From Benincasa hispida (taxonomy: Eukaryota; Streptophyta; Magnoliopsida; Cucurbitales; Cucurbitaceae), in NCBI RefSeq assembly GCF_009727055.1, contig NC_052356.1:1132780-1196779 (forward strand): a DNA stretch of 64,000 nucleotides, written 5' to 3'. Positions within the stretch are counted from its first letter, which is position 1; each line of letters begins with the position of its first letter. Shown here one piece after another: positions 46,401 to 56,373 of the stretch. The notes beneath the pieces are model-generated. The model was not told the origin of the DNA. It made no database searches and saw only the letters and a program-made list of their open reading frames with translations. The position numbers and the translations under genes were made by a program.

Positions 46401-49400
46401 CGATGATCTTTCTCGAACTTGGTTAGTCTTCGAAATGTTTTCTAAAAAATTCACAATTAATATAATGTCAACAACTGACCTAAATTCAATAAAAACATAT
46501 CAACGTGCAACAGCTGAATCTACTCATATATCATAGTACAAAAGGATCATTCAGCCTACTAAGAAACTCATACACTAGGGTTAATAATATAATTTTCACA
46601 ATAACATAGAAACAAGGAATGATCCATTTTTATAAGAAATGATTATCAACAAGGTATACCTAACGTTTCAAAAACAAAAAGAACGGGGGACAATAAAAAA
46701 TTTGAGTAAGATCAAGTATGACAACCCAATATATTGAAAAAACTCACTTGTAGGCCCTCCTATGTTGACCACCAATAAGGGTTTTGGAAGAGGAGCAAAC
46801 ACATCATGCCATGCACTAGCTGCACTACGTAATGCAGCAAAATCAATCTGATGCAGGGCTCCAACAGTCAAGACCTAAATTTTGAAAATTTCAGAACAGA
46901 TGGTATTTTCTCAATGGGGAGAAGGGAACATGACATAATGAGCCTAAAAAATCGATTAAAGAATAAAAAGATATTTATGGTCAGCACACTTACCACATGT
47001 TGATCCGGTGGTTCCCGTGGAGTTATCCACTTCCTTATAAATCGAGGAACTTGCTCTTGTGCTAGAGGAGTTAAAGGATAATAATCATGATGAGGCGTGA
47101 TGACCATGTCAAACCGATTCAAACGCAACCGTGGATGTTGAATCTTACCCCAAAAAGAAAAACATATTTTTTATAAGAAAAATAAAAGATAAATATAGGA
47201 ACTTGAAACTTTAGTATTCCTTAAAAAATTATCTGCTAATCAAAATACACAAAAATCAAAATGAGCAACAGTTGCAGTTACATTAAAAATTATGTGAACT
47301 ATGAAGTTTTGTCAATCTGAAAATGTCCGATAAAGCTGGAGAGTGGTTCAAGCATTGCTTCATAAAAGTTTTAAATAGCACAAAATACAACTTTTATTAC
47401 AAATATGCAAATAGGAAGAGATGCAAAAAAAAGAGAGAAAAAACCCCACAAGAGATGGTGAAACTCAAAAACCAACTGAATCCAAACTCAAATTCTGTTT
47501 TTTAACATTGTTTTCAGATTTTATGATCCAAATTATGCAAATCTTGAAAAGTGAAAACAACATAAAAAAAAACTCTAACAAATATAGTATTTCATTTAAT
47601 AAACTCAATTGTTTTGGTTAAATTGAAATATGTATTATACAATATATTATTAGTTATATGATATTAAAAGAATAACTATACAAAAATTATAACATAAACC
47701 AAGTTCAAAAACTAATTAATAATAACTTATATTCAACCTAATACTTAGTGAGCAACTATAATTAATTTTATAGTTTATAAATATATTATCAAACACATTT
47801 TGACAATTGTTTAAATTGGAATTTAATTTCTGAATTTGTTATCAAACACATATCTAAAAACATGAAATACAACTCTATTTTTATTGAATCCTTTGTTTTC
47901 AGATCGCCTACCAAATACGCCCTTGGAATCCTAACATTAAATTCTTGATTCTAGCACTTTCTAATGCTCCACGAGTCTTGAGCCTTGAACAAATAAAATA
48001 ATCTAAGATAAGGTTCCGTAAAGAGAACTTATTGAGCAACAAATTATCCTAAACCTTTATCATTTTTGAAAAAATAAAAACCTCAATTCATTAAAAGACA
48101 AATCAACATCAGCCAAAGGGCTTGGGGTAGAGGGCGGGGCAGCTCTGCCAAGAACTAACTTTTGAGTGCCTTCTAATCATTAATAATCAAGAGGCTGTAA
48201 TTTATAAATGAAATTTGATTAAAAGAACACCACCAAGTCATATTGCATACAAAAGTACAAAAAGAATTCAAATCTAAAGACTCTCTATCTTCAAACGTAT
48301 ATCATTCTTTTCCTTCCAAATGTTCCACAAAAGTGCTCTAGTTGCAGGGCTCCACAAAACCTTTGGTTTCCCCTATAGTTCCATGCATTTAAGCCTTCTA
48401 GAATCCTGTCATCTTCCAAGAGAATCATAGAGATATCCCAAGTTTTGGTTGTAAATGGCAGTGTAAAAACAGATGATCTTCCTCTCTTAAACACGATCTA
48501 TAGATAGATGAGGATAGGGTCAAAGAAGAAAACTTCCTTTGGAGCTTATCATCAGCTTGAGGCTTCTATGAGCCATAGACCAAGGAAAATAATATACCTT
48601 CTTTGGACTTTTGCCATTCTAAATCAACTTTATCAGCAGAATATTATGGCTCCGTTAGAAAGGTTTAAGAAAGCTGATCTTTCAATATTAATGCAAGATC
48701 CCAAAATCTGATCTTAGAACCGTTACCAACTAGAAAGTTGAAAGCCTCCTTAATGACATTGTAGATTATCTATCCCTTATAAACTTAAAATAGTTATTGT
48801 TCAACTTCACCATGTTACATGCCTCCATGTTCTGAAGCTTACTTAAGGTCTCACAGGCACTTGCCCAGAAGACCTATGCCTGTCTCTAACAAAAGAAAGT
48901 AATCCAAAGTTGAAGGTTCCTCCAAAACCTAATGCATCCTCATAAACAGACATAACAAGGCCATATGATATTTATACCACACCTCCACTGGAACTTCCGA
49001 AATAAATAGAGTAAATGTCAACCCTTCTTCACAATAATACTCAATAATCTAGCTTCATACTTTTCAACACAACTAAGAATCATAAAAACGGCTAGAAATG
49101 ATCAACACTCACATAATTGAGGAGCAAGAACTTTGTACCAATCATCATGGACATATCTCCTAACAACCACGATCAAGCATCTCAACAAATATAGTGTCAG
49201 ACAAAAGTTCAGCCTTCAATCACATGCACAAACTCCTTGATAATAGAATAGCCTAAACTACCAACCTCCAAAACATGAGACATGAAACAAGAGCAAGGTA
49301 TAATCGACAAAATGGAACAAATTTTCAAATAAACAAGAATCTTGATTCCCCTTCTAACACACACAAAACAAGACCAAAAGACGGGAGAGGGAGAGAGAAA

Positions 49401-50957
49401 GAGATAGAAATGTTAAGTTTTTCTTCATATGAATAAGCTTTTATACCCTCATGTCCAAAACTAAAGTATTTACAAGTTTACTCAATAATCTCTCCCTCTC
49501 TCTCTCTCTCTAATATTTCAATGCAAAATTTCATTAAAAAAAGAATACTACTACTTCTCTGAGGAAGTGCACCAATGGCCTTCTCTCCCAACTTAAGGCT
49601 ACTTTTTCTAAAAAGCCTAAAATGATTGAGGTGACGGATTGCCAAGGAACTTTTCTTCCCAATTGATTCACCCGTATGGCCATACTAGGATGATGTGTTC
49701 CCCTTATTACCAATATCATCCCATTCATAATGTCATCTTCTTTTTAATGGAGAAACCAACTCCAGTTAAGATAAATAAAAGCAAAAGCATAAGCTATACA
49801 CACAACACAGCCCTGATTAAGAAAGCTGGAAAATAATGACAAAAATTAACCTAAAAAAGAAGAAGAAAAGGATAATTACGAAAGATTTTAGTCAAAAACA
49901 TCCAAAGGGAGCGATTGAAATGTCCCAAACTCCCAACTCCCTCTAGGACTCCTTTAAAACCCTGTTCATCCTCTCCAACCAAATACTTGATAGGATTGCA
50001 AAAGAACTTTTCCATTTTCATAATGATCATCAAATGTATCCCTTAGCCAAATACAAGTAACATATGAAATGTGACAAAGAATAATTACCATACCTGCACA
50101 ACAAAAACATTCTCTGATACCAGTCGTCTAATGGAACTCGTAATAGTTATGGTATCCCTACCAGATGCAACCACCAACAAAGGTCCATCCCTGGAAATTA
50201 AACAAGCACACACCATATGTGAAGTCTGATAATCAAATTCTTCCCTGCAAAGATATTCGGAAAAAAAAAATTACTTTTCATAAGTCTCCCGAACCGTAGA
50301 TACAATATGCTTCAAGTCAGCTTCTAAAATGCATGACAAGCCCTGGCTTCCGCCATTTTCTGAAGATAGAGGCATAAGTTTCCTCCCTTCGGATCGCATC
50401 AAAATCCGAGTGTAAACACCTATCAGGGTCATGATATAATCTAATTTTTTGTGAAGAGAAACTGGAAGCCAGTGGAGCCAATCATTTATTCCTCCTCTAG
50501 GCCTTGTAACCCGCTGCATATGAGAGGAGCACATATTAGATACAGTTGTTAGTCTCAGGATTTCAGTATAGACGCCCTCAAATACTGAAAAAAAGAAAAG
50601 ATGATGAACATTTCTAGTTTTAAGATTTGCTAAGGTCATCAAACTAATACCAAAGTTGCTTCTTACTACTAGATAAATTTAACACCCAGTCCCGGATGTG
50701 AATGCACGTAACAGCCTTGTAATTCCATACAAAAACAACTCAACCCTCGAAAAAGATGAATTCGCAGAACTTACATAGAGCACATGCTTATCAGCCAAGC
50801 CAAGCGCCTGAACCAAACCGATACACTGATTCTCAGAGCCGGAAGAGCCGTTACCGATGACAACCGCACGCCTTATAACGCCATAAACGTCGCCTTCAAA
50901 GATTTCTGCTTTGGCCATGGTAGGGCTAGGTGGCTCCGTCAAACGTATCGGTCTCAT
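34471..50957 (-). CDS. ELM1: Mitochondrial fission protein ELM1 family, ten coding exons
   Basis: The exons (minus strand, coding order) are 50957-50775, 50513-50275, 50190-50094, 47143-46994, 46874-46748, 43462-43350, 43272-43209, 43102-43009, 42899-42791 and 34572-34471. They sum to 1278 nt, 425 codons plus TAG, with GT-AG at every intron and no frame break. The known Arabidopsis ELM1 is of almost the same length. The protein matches the ELM1 (DUF1022) family along its whole length: [18 protein letters not shown] near residue 31, [78 protein letters not shown], and the C-terminal [11 protein letters not shown]. In Arabidopsis ELM1 acts on the outer mitochondrial surface and is needed to recruit dynamin-related DRP3 for fission; that role is inferred here. 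Introns 3, 5 and 9 (2.95, 3.29 and 8.22 kb) are enlarged by transposon debris. The start ATG is the first in the exon and fits the family N-terminus. Confidence 0.95.
35253..35705 (+). repeat. Left terminal inverted repeat of the Pack-MULE, duplicated
   Basis: Two successive copies begin at 35253 and 35439, each starting with a GGGAAAA-ATACC-TTTTT run and a gtccctga/gcccctaa plus ttttcaagaatag run. The second copy continues through aatttaatat, gacatg and a ctctctcc-rich stretch that matches the inverted right end (41497-41731). Confidence 0.65.
35819..35881 (-). pseudogene. Captured Rab GTPase fragment (Rab2/RABB-like)
   Basis: Twenty-one codons on the minus strand read [21 protein letters not shown]. 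This resembles the switch I-switch II region of plant Rab2/RABB1 GTPases, where GVEFGARM and then a GRPIKLQIWDT segment occur. The G3 motif would follow directly (WDTAGQ), but here the sequence departs after WD. It is an isolated fragment in the Pack-MULE, far too short to work. Identification rests on this short stretch only. Confidence 0.55.
36048..36126 (-). pseudogene. Captured ribonucleotide reductase small subunit (R2) fragment, 3' part
   Basis: This is the continuation, beyond the gypsy insertion, of the fragment at 41331-41410. It reads NV then [11 protein letters not shown], fitting the GY..-[12 protein letters not shown] region near the C-terminus of plant R2. It then jumps to an NGNG...DEDL-stop end resembling the R2 C-terminal tail. 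The ~20 residues normally between WMELIS and the tail are missing. Confidence 0.7.
36127..36588 (-). repeat. 3' LTR of the gypsy chromovirus
   Basis: 462 bp. Compared with the 5' LTR it has an extra ~11-bp A-rich stretch near 36178 and ~5 bp near 36405. The C-terminal end of the polyprotein frame runs into it, as is usual for chromoviruses. Confidence 0.9.
36420..37020 (-). pseudogene. Gypsy integrase C-terminus and chromodomain
   Basis: The frame contains [35 protein letters not shown] and then a chromodomain-like segment with [19 protein letters not shown]. The chromodomain is thought to direct integration to heterochromatin. The frame is offset by one base from the integrase at 37004-37786; a single missing base near 37068 (cagcagat where the family has an extra G) would explain it. 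A basic and acidic tail continues into the 3' LTR. Confidence 0.85.
37004..37786 (-). pseudogene. Gypsy integrase
   Basis: The integrase core shows all three catalytic acidic positions: [18 protein letters not shown] and GQTERVN. It also shows the core landmarks [11 protein letters not shown] and [11 protein letters not shown]. At the N-terminal side the zinc-binding region is cut off after [20 protein letters not shown]: the upstream HH part is missing because the sequence runs into the Tn5 mosaic-end artefact at 37787. Apart from that it is an intact-looking domain. Confidence 0.9.
37787..37824. other. Tn5 mosaic-end pair (Nextera mate-pair junction), sequencing artefact
   Basis: The sequence is CTGTCTCTTATACACATCT followed directly by its reverse complement, i.e. 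two 19-bp Tn5 mosaic ends back to back. This is the standard Nextera mate-pair junction adaptor and is not plant sequence. It sits between RNase H and integrase, and the ~80-100 residues that normally join these domains are missing. The flanks were therefore wrongly joined, or intervening sequence was lost. Confidence 0.97.
37825..38280 (-). pseudogene. Gypsy RNase H domain
   Basis: It contains [45 protein letters not shown] and the C-terminal ADTLSRVPN, all typical of Ty3/gypsy RNase H with the catalytic D, E and D. The frame is open from the start of the domain to the adaptor junction. The residues after NSALG encoded in the track frame come from the adaptor. Confidence 0.9.
38281..39295 (-). 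pseudogene. Gypsy reverse transcriptase and upstream linker, frameshifted
   Basis: The RT core is clear at 38287-38664: [14 protein letters not shown] (FDD in place of YVDD is normal for this lineage), [16 protein letters not shown] and [17 protein letters not shown]. Just upstream, in other frames, [17 protein letters not shown] and pieces of the RT N-terminus can be recognised, so the region 38665-39040 carries several frameshifts. The linker 39044-39295 reads [18 protein letters not shown]...NVRPYK, the usual start of gypsy RT. Confidence 0.85.
39605..40838 (-). pseudogene. Gypsy Gag and aspartic protease, broken
   Basis: A likely start ATG is at 40838, with a stop four codons later. An N-terminal coiled-coil-like segment follows ([16 protein letters not shown], 40608-40811). 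After a frameshift comes Gag with [36 protein letters not shown] and [13 protein letters not shown], then a zinc knuckle [14 protein letters not shown] and the protease motif [14 protein letters not shown]. Protease continues out of frame to about 39430. Structural and processing functions are inferred from the family. Confidence 0.85.
40866..40877 (-). promoter_or_regulatory. tRNA-Met primer-binding site of the gypsy element
   Basis: The minus strand reads TGGTATCAGAGC two bases after the 5' LTR end. Confidence 0.9.
40880..41325 (-). repeat. 5' LTR of the gypsy chromovirus
   Basis: 446 bp, TGTAAG at the left and TTACA at the right on the plus strand, nearly identical to 36127-36588. Confidence 0.9.
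41331..41410 (-). pseudogene. Captured ribonucleotide reductase small subunit (R2) fragment, 5' part
   Basis: The minus strand reads [16 protein letters not shown], then EFGYGQIY, and continues after the gypsy insertion at 36126. Plant R2 has the same segments (a DALP.ALVGMN-DLMSQY-type stretch, then a GYG stretch before [10 protein letters not shown]), but ~10 residues between DLMS and GYG are lost. The radical-site and iron-ligand domains are absent. The fragment belongs to the Pack-MULE, and the CATTA target site of the gypsy element lies within its coding sequence. Confidence 0.72.
41745..41935 (-). pseudogene. LINE C-terminal (zf-RVT tail) fragment
   Basis: The minus strand reads [20 protein letters not shown], then [12 protein letters not shown] and [16 protein letters not shown]. 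This is the typical end of plant L1-type ORF2 after the reverse-transcriptase zinc-binding region. It abuts the right target duplication of the Pack-MULE, which apparently landed in LINE debris within ELM1 intron 9. Confidence 0.7.
41936..42790. other. ELM1 intron 9, proximal part, unassigned
   Basis: No gene or repeat signature was recognised. Two overlapping short ORFs (41933-42322, 42142-42354) lack any family resemblance. Confidence 0.4.
43666..44462 (+). pseudogene. LINE 3' end with reverse-transcriptase zinc-binding region
   Basis: On the plus strand (antisense to ELM1, intron 5) the frame reads [20 protein letters not shown], then [25 protein letters not shown] and [16 protein letters not shown]. 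This is the zf-RVT C-terminal region of plant L1-type ORF2 with its C..C...H...C spacing. It is followed by a 3' untranslated part that ends in an A-run (about 44454-44462). A 5'-truncated L1 insertion; target duplications were not identified. Confidence 0.8.
44463..45834. other. ELM1 intron 5, middle part, unassigned
   Basis: A plus-strand frame at 45353-45544 and opposing frames here have no recognisable family. I see no repeat boundaries. Confidence 0.4.
45835..46262 (-). pseudogene. LINE reverse transcriptase fragments
   Basis: The minus strand contains two typical L1-type ORF2 pieces, [19 protein letters not shown] and [10 protein letters not shown] (RT N-terminal core, in two frames), then [16 protein letters not shown], which belongs after the RT palm. 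The catalytic part between them is deleted. A dead copy within ELM1 intron 5, in the same orientation as the gene. Confidence 0.65.
47144..48282. other. ELM1 intron 3, AT-rich, unassigned
   Basis: AT-rich sequence without recognised repeats or coding. Confidence 0.4.
48283..48370 (-). pseudogene. LINE C-terminal remnant
   Basis: The minus strand reads [20 protein letters not shown] followed by KND, resembling the zf-RVT tail (VLW...A.LW.IW.ERN). It is short and followed by stops. Located in ELM1 intron 3. Confidence 0.4.
48371..50093. other. ELM1 intron 3, remaining part
   Basis: No gene is visible. A short CT microsatellite is present at about 49491-49512. Confidence 0.4.
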
Positions 50958-51312
50958 CGATCACTATACGATTATTTTCAATCAATACCCTAAATCTTCC
51001 AGACAAATATCAACTTCCCAGAATCGTTTTTAAATAGGAAGTTGAAATTCAGCTGCACTTCGGAGTAAAGAGGAAATCAAAACTTAGCACAGTTCTGCAG
51101 AACAACGGCGACCGTAGTTCTCCCCTCGACTAGGCTTGCGTCTTTCTTACTTTTCTTCTTCCCATTTAGATTTCCCCTTTTTTTTTTCTTTTTTCCTTTC
51201 ATCCTTTTTTTTCCTCTTAGATTTTCCTTTTTTTTCTTTTTTCCTTTTTCGAACTCCATTGAGTACTGATATGACACCCAAAAAATAAAGAAAAAAGAAA
51301 AAAAGTGAATGC

Positions 51313-51382
51313 TATTTGCTATATCTATATCTATATCTATATCTATATCTATATCTATATCTATATCTATATCTATATCTAT
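51313..51382 (+). repeat. (ATATCT)n microsatellite upstream of ELM1
   Basis: About eleven ATATCT hexamers start ~360 bp upstream of the ELM1 start codon. The minus-strand reading D-I-D-I is a repeat by-product, not a protein. Confidence 0.95.
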
Positions 51383-51464
51383 ACTAGGTAAAATGGCTAC
51401 CATGTGAGAACTTTTACATCCTCATTCTATCTTATAATTTTCATAATTTCTCTTTGTCCTTAAG

Positions 51465-51780
51465 GTTGAGGAGTTTATATCTGAAATAGTGTATTCTTTT
51501 ATATACGAGTGTAATGTGATCATAAATATAAAATATTACGATCTAACAATAGAGACATATTTGAACGAGCAGCCACATCTGTTTTCCATCTCAATTATTT
51601 AGGTCGAGTGGTATATATTTTGTATATAAGTATAATGTATACCATAAATATGAAAAAGCATGATCTAACAATGAGATGTGTTTGAAGGGATAGTCATGTT
51701 CTTTGCCACGTAAAAATTATTAAGTTTGAGGTGATATATCTCATGTATAAGTGTGATTAGAGAATTTGTTAAAACATAAT
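51465..51780. repeat. Imperfect ~120-bp tandem repeats
   Basis: Three decayed units share the words tatata.aagtgtaatgt, ataaatat.aaa, gatctaacaat and gtttgaa. No coding is visible. Confidence 0.4.
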
Positions 51781-52026
51781 AACGAAAAATGTAATGGTAT
51801 TTTTTAGAATTTATTAAAAGTCTTAAGGTCTCTTGGTAGTTCCATTATTTTTTTTTAATTTTTCTTGATTTTTTTAAACCATTAATTTTTTGTTTTCAAA
51901 ATACTTCTAAACTTTTAAAAATTTCATTAACACCCCTTAAACTTCACAAAAAAAAAAGTTAAAAAATACGATGCAACTATCGTATCATCAAATTTTGTTT
52001 TGAAAGATTAAAACATGTTTTAAAGT

Positions 52027-54081
52027 GATTTCAAGTGGATCATGCCTTAAGTGATAACCTAAATCGGTCTGTAGTATAAGGATTAAGGTGGGATACCTGA
52101 TCTTGGTGACACTATGGATACGGCCCGCTTTGTAGAGGTTTGCAAGTGTTGTAAACTACTACAAATGGTAGATCCTGACAATTCGTGTGGAGACGTGGAG
52201 CAGGGGTGTCCTATACAAAGAGTTTGTATAAGACCTGGACCATGAGATGACTAGACTCTGTATATAACGTCATTGATACTAGAGACTTACATCTTACCTA
52301 AACGATCATAGGTGACACGACCTCAATCTTAAATGTTTTATGAACTCCTCCCTTTGAGGGCGGTCCTTTGATTAGTATGGGTGAGAGTGGCCAGAATGCC
52401 AACTCAACATGCCTACCTTTTTGGGGACTTGTTTGATCTGGGAGCTGGGAACTCAATCCACGATATGGAATTCACTTCTTTCTCGAAGCAGGGATAAGTA
52501 GAGAGATTGCTCCCTTATGGGCTGATTTCGGGGCTTGAACATAGTGGCCACAGCTTCTATTTGGAAGAGAAGACTCAGTCATAGTAGGACTATGATTTAT
52601 GTTCATTAGAAGGATCAGTGGTACTTAAGGAGACAGATGTGACTACAGGGGCATGACGGTTATTAGCCCAGCTGTACTTACGAGCGATCTGTGAAGGATT
52701 GTCGCACTGCTGATTGGTTAAGATGGACACATAATATATCTGTAGTGAGAAGAGTTCAACTGTCAGTCTTTAGTGGAGTTCCTGGCAGTTAATGGATGGT
52801 GGATCCCGTGACTAAAGAGTTTAGTCAGTTATTCACGTACCGTTGGAGCTTCGACTCTACAGGTCCATAAGGTCCCCTTGGTAGCTTGGATTTATGTTGA
52901 AGGATCAGTTCTTGGTGTTGATTTGAAATGTTCAAATTGACAAGAGGTATTTTGATTATATATGATATAATCGGTATGATGTATGAGATACATCTAGTAG
53001 AGGATTGATGTAAATGAGATTTACATTAAGTACCATGGAATAAGAAAAGAACTATGGTTTATATGTTTCATGAGATGAAATATTAAAACTATAGGTTATA
53101 AATATAGTATGATAAGTTGGTTATCATTTATGTTTAAAATAATATTAATTATTAGATAATTAATACTTTTTCTTCTAAATAACCAAAGTAGTGGGTGGTT
53201 ATTAATCATGGTAACCATAAGTTTAAAAGAAAATCGGTTTCCTATTTTGAAAAGAGAAAGGGGTTTTTACAAAAGTTTGAAAAGTTTTTTAGTTTTCTCT
53301 CTGGCGAAAGAAACTCACGAAAGCCGTCAAGTAAATACAAATTTAGTAAACGACGGTTGGGCTAGGTAACAATCGTGCAGGTGCTAGCTAAACGATCGTG
53401 CAGTATTTACTAAACAATCACATAGCTTTGCTAGACGATCCCTGACCCAAGGTAAACGATCGTGTAGAATTGACTGAGCTAAACGATCACATAGCTTTTG
53501 CTAGACGATCGCATAGTCTTGTCTAAACGATTAGGCATCGACCTATACGATAAGTCTCGACTTCTCCCACTTGCCCAGTTGTATACACGATCGTTCTTTC
53601 CTCCATTCGTCTACCTCACACCAAGTCCAAACAAAGTCCACCCTCTATATTTTCACACCGAGAATACCAAGGTCGCCTTGTTGGTGGTATCAGACTCAAC
53701 TCGATATCGTCGAGGTTTTTGGAGGCCGTTCGCTGGTGGCTGTGGAGGTCGTTCGCTGTTGAGGAAGGAGTTCGTGACCGAGGAGATCGGTGAGACAGCG
53801 CAAATGTACGTGCTGTGTTTGTGCGGTGTTGCGGTCATGTAGATCGAGTGCTTGTGGTTGCTGTTGTTCGATCAGAGTGTGCATCGGAGCGTGAAGACGC
53901 TTCTACCATTGTTAATACAGTTTCCTTCTATACATTTAATGTTCATGCTGCTATAATTTCTCTGTACATTGTATAACCACTTGTTTTGAAGTCGACTGTA
54001 AATGATTTGTTGATTCATAATTGTAATTTGGAATGGTCTTGCTTCCGCTGCTCACGAAAATCGCGTTTCTGATTTCCTTCA
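52027..54081 (+). mobile_element. Copia LTR (copy d), 5'-truncated
   Basis: It starts within the LTR (caagtggatcatgccttaagtgataacc) and lacks the first ~200 bp including TGTTGGGG. It ends normally ...GATTTCCTTCA. It belongs to the same family as LTRs a-c, including an array of ACGATCGT-type words at about 53335-53560. Copia pol sequence follows at 54098. Confidence 0.75.
53335..53560. repeat. ACGATCGT-type cluster in copia LTR d
   Basis: Words such as aaacgatcgtg, agacgatcgc and aaacgatcaca repeat every ~20-35 bp. It is equivalent to 2625-2890. Confidence 0.55.
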
Positions 54082-54097
54082 AAATTCACTTCAAGTG

Positions 54098-54929
54098 TTA
54101 AGGAAACCTCGACGTAGTGGGAAGGTTGCAAACCCACCTGTCTATTATATGGGTTTAACAAAAATCCTAGCTATAGTAGCCGATGGAAATGTTAAGGATC
54201 CACTGTCTTAAAAAGGATCCACTTTCTTAGAAGAAGATAATGAAAGATGTTAACAAAGATGAGTGAGTCGAGGCTATGGATCTTGAAATGAAGTCCATGT
54301 ACTTCAATTCTGTTTGGGATCTTATAGATCAAACTAATGAGGTTAAACCTATAGGTTGCAAGGGGATCTACAAGAGAAAACGGTGTGTTGATGGGAACGT
54401 GCAAACTTTCAAGGCTAGAATTGTGGCAAAGAGTTATACCCAAGTTGAAAGAGTTGACTATGAGGAGACTCTCTCACCTGTTGTCATGTTAAAGTCTATC
54501 CAGATCCTCCTGTCCATTGTCTCATATTATGACTATGGGATTTGACAAATGGACGTCAAGACTACCTTTTTGAATGGCAATCTTGAGGAGACCATTTATA
54601 CGGAGCAGCCTGAGGGATCATAACCCAAGGTCAATAGCAAAAGGTTTGCAAGCTTAATCGATCCATTTACGAATTGAAGTAAGCTTCTCGATCTTGGAAT
54701 ATAAGATTTGATACTATGATTAAATCTTATGGCTTTGATCAAAGTGTTGATGAGCCTTGTGTTTACAAGAGAATCATCAACAGTTCAGTAGCTTTTCTAG
54801 TGTTGTATGTAGACGATATCCTACATATTGGGAATGATGTAGATCTACTGACTGAAATTAAGAATTGGCTAGCGACCCAATTCCAAATGAAAGATTTGAG
54901 AGAGACGCAGTTTGTTCTGGGCATTCAGT
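54098..54929 (+). pseudogene. Copia reverse transcriptase fragment, interrupted
   Basis: It contains RRSGKVANPP, YFNSVWDLIDQ, FKARIVAKSYTQ, TTFLNGNLEETIY and LVLYVDDILHIGND (YVDD retained), ending FVLGIQ. Several stops and frameshifts break it (after YGI, before KSYGFD, and in the linker). At 54930 it is cut in mid-domain by another LTR. The same break occurs in the inverted copy at 61251. Confidence 0.85.
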
Positions 54930-56316
54930 GTTGGGGTTGATGCCCTAAATCTCGTAGGGTCCTATAGTTTGTAAACATTGTTGAGCAAACTCTTTATGTA
55001 TTTAATAAAATATTTGATATTTTATTCATTGCCTATAAAATATATGACATTTTAGTTGCATTAACCACAAACCAATAAACTAACAACCATGGTTATCTTT
55101 GTAACTTAAATATGTATATGGAGACATACGGGTGGATCATGTTTAAAGTGATAACCTAAAAGGTCTGTAGTAGATGGATAAGTCTGGGTACCTTATCTTG
55201 GTGACACTACAAGTATGGTTCGCTTTGTAGGTGTTACAATTGTTGTAAAGTGCTACAAATGATCTGATACTGATCATTCATGTATTAGACATGCGAGCGA
55301 GGATATTCTATACAAAGGAGTTTGTATAAGACCAGACCACAAAATGTTTAGTCTCATATATAACGTCGTTCATAATATAGACTTACATTTCAACAGGATG
55401 ACCATAGGTAACATGACCTGAATCCTGAGTGAGTCGTGAACTCCTGACTATGAAGGCGGTTCTTTGATTTGTATGAGGTGAAAGTGGCCAGATCGCCGAC
55501 TCAATAAGCTTACCATTTTAGGGATTCGTCTTGAGAGTTGGGAATATAACTACACAAGATGGAATTCACTCCCTCCCCTAAGTAAGGGTAAGTAGATAAA
55601 TTACTCCCTTAAGGGCCGATTTCGGGTCTTGAACAATGTGGCGCCACACCCTCTCCTGGCCCGAGAGGGGTTTAGTCATAGTAGGACTATGATCTATTGT
55701 TCATTAGAGGGATCGGTGGTATTTAAGGAGTTAGATGTAACTATAAGAGCAAAACGATAATTTGGCCTAGTTGTACTTACGAGCAATTTGTGAAGGGTCA
55801 TCGTACTATTGATTGGTTATATTCAATGGATACAGAAATATATATGTAGTGCAAAGAGTGCAGCTATCGGTCTTTAGTGCAGTGTCCGACAGTTAACAGA
55901 TGGTGAATAATATAATTAAAGAGTTTAATTAATTATTCATGTACCGTTGGAGCTTCAAACTACAGGTCCATGAGGTTCCCTTGGTAGCTCAATATGATTT
56001 AGTTGAGAATCAGTTTTTGGATAATTTGAATTGTTCAAATTAATAGAGGGACTTAATTATATATGATATAATTAAGTTATTTCAATTATATGTGATATAA
56101 TTCTCATAATGTATTTGATACATTATAGCTTAATGAGAGGAAATAAATATTTAAATGAGATTCAAATATATTTTCTATGAATGAGATTCATAGTTATTAA
56201 ATTTAATATAAATATGATTTATATTAAATGTCATATTGTAGAGAAAAAAACTATAGTTTATGTTGTATGTGATACAATATTAAGACGATAGATTATATGT
56301 TATATTTGATATAACA

Positions 56317-56350
<34 letters not shown>

Positions 56351-56373
56351 ATATGATAAGTTAGTTATCATAT
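54397..56373 (+). repeat. Left arm of a ~2-kb inverted repeat
   Basis: This segment (RT fragment plus LTR) recurs in inverse orientation at 59806-61785 with only scattered substitutions and single-base indels by eye. At the outer end of one arm and the inner end of the other lies the same 33-bp family-B word (agtgaacaatgcatac ... gatgcgtcca; 56374-56406 and, inverted, 61786-61818). Confidence 0.8.
54930..56373 (+). mobile_element. Copia-type LTR (type 2), 3'-truncated
   Basis: It starts TGTTGGGGTTGATGCC directly inside the RT fragment and matches, inverted, the full LTR at 59265-61250. It stops at 56373, where family-B LTR sequence begins, so its last ~540 bp are missing on this side. It contains a TA microsatellite near 56323-56350. 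Confidence 0.8.

Noticed and set aside
51077..51403. A 108-codon minus-strand ORF starting with alternating D and I and rich in K.
   Set aside because: It is the translation of the hexanucleotide microsatellite and adjoining A/T-rich runs.
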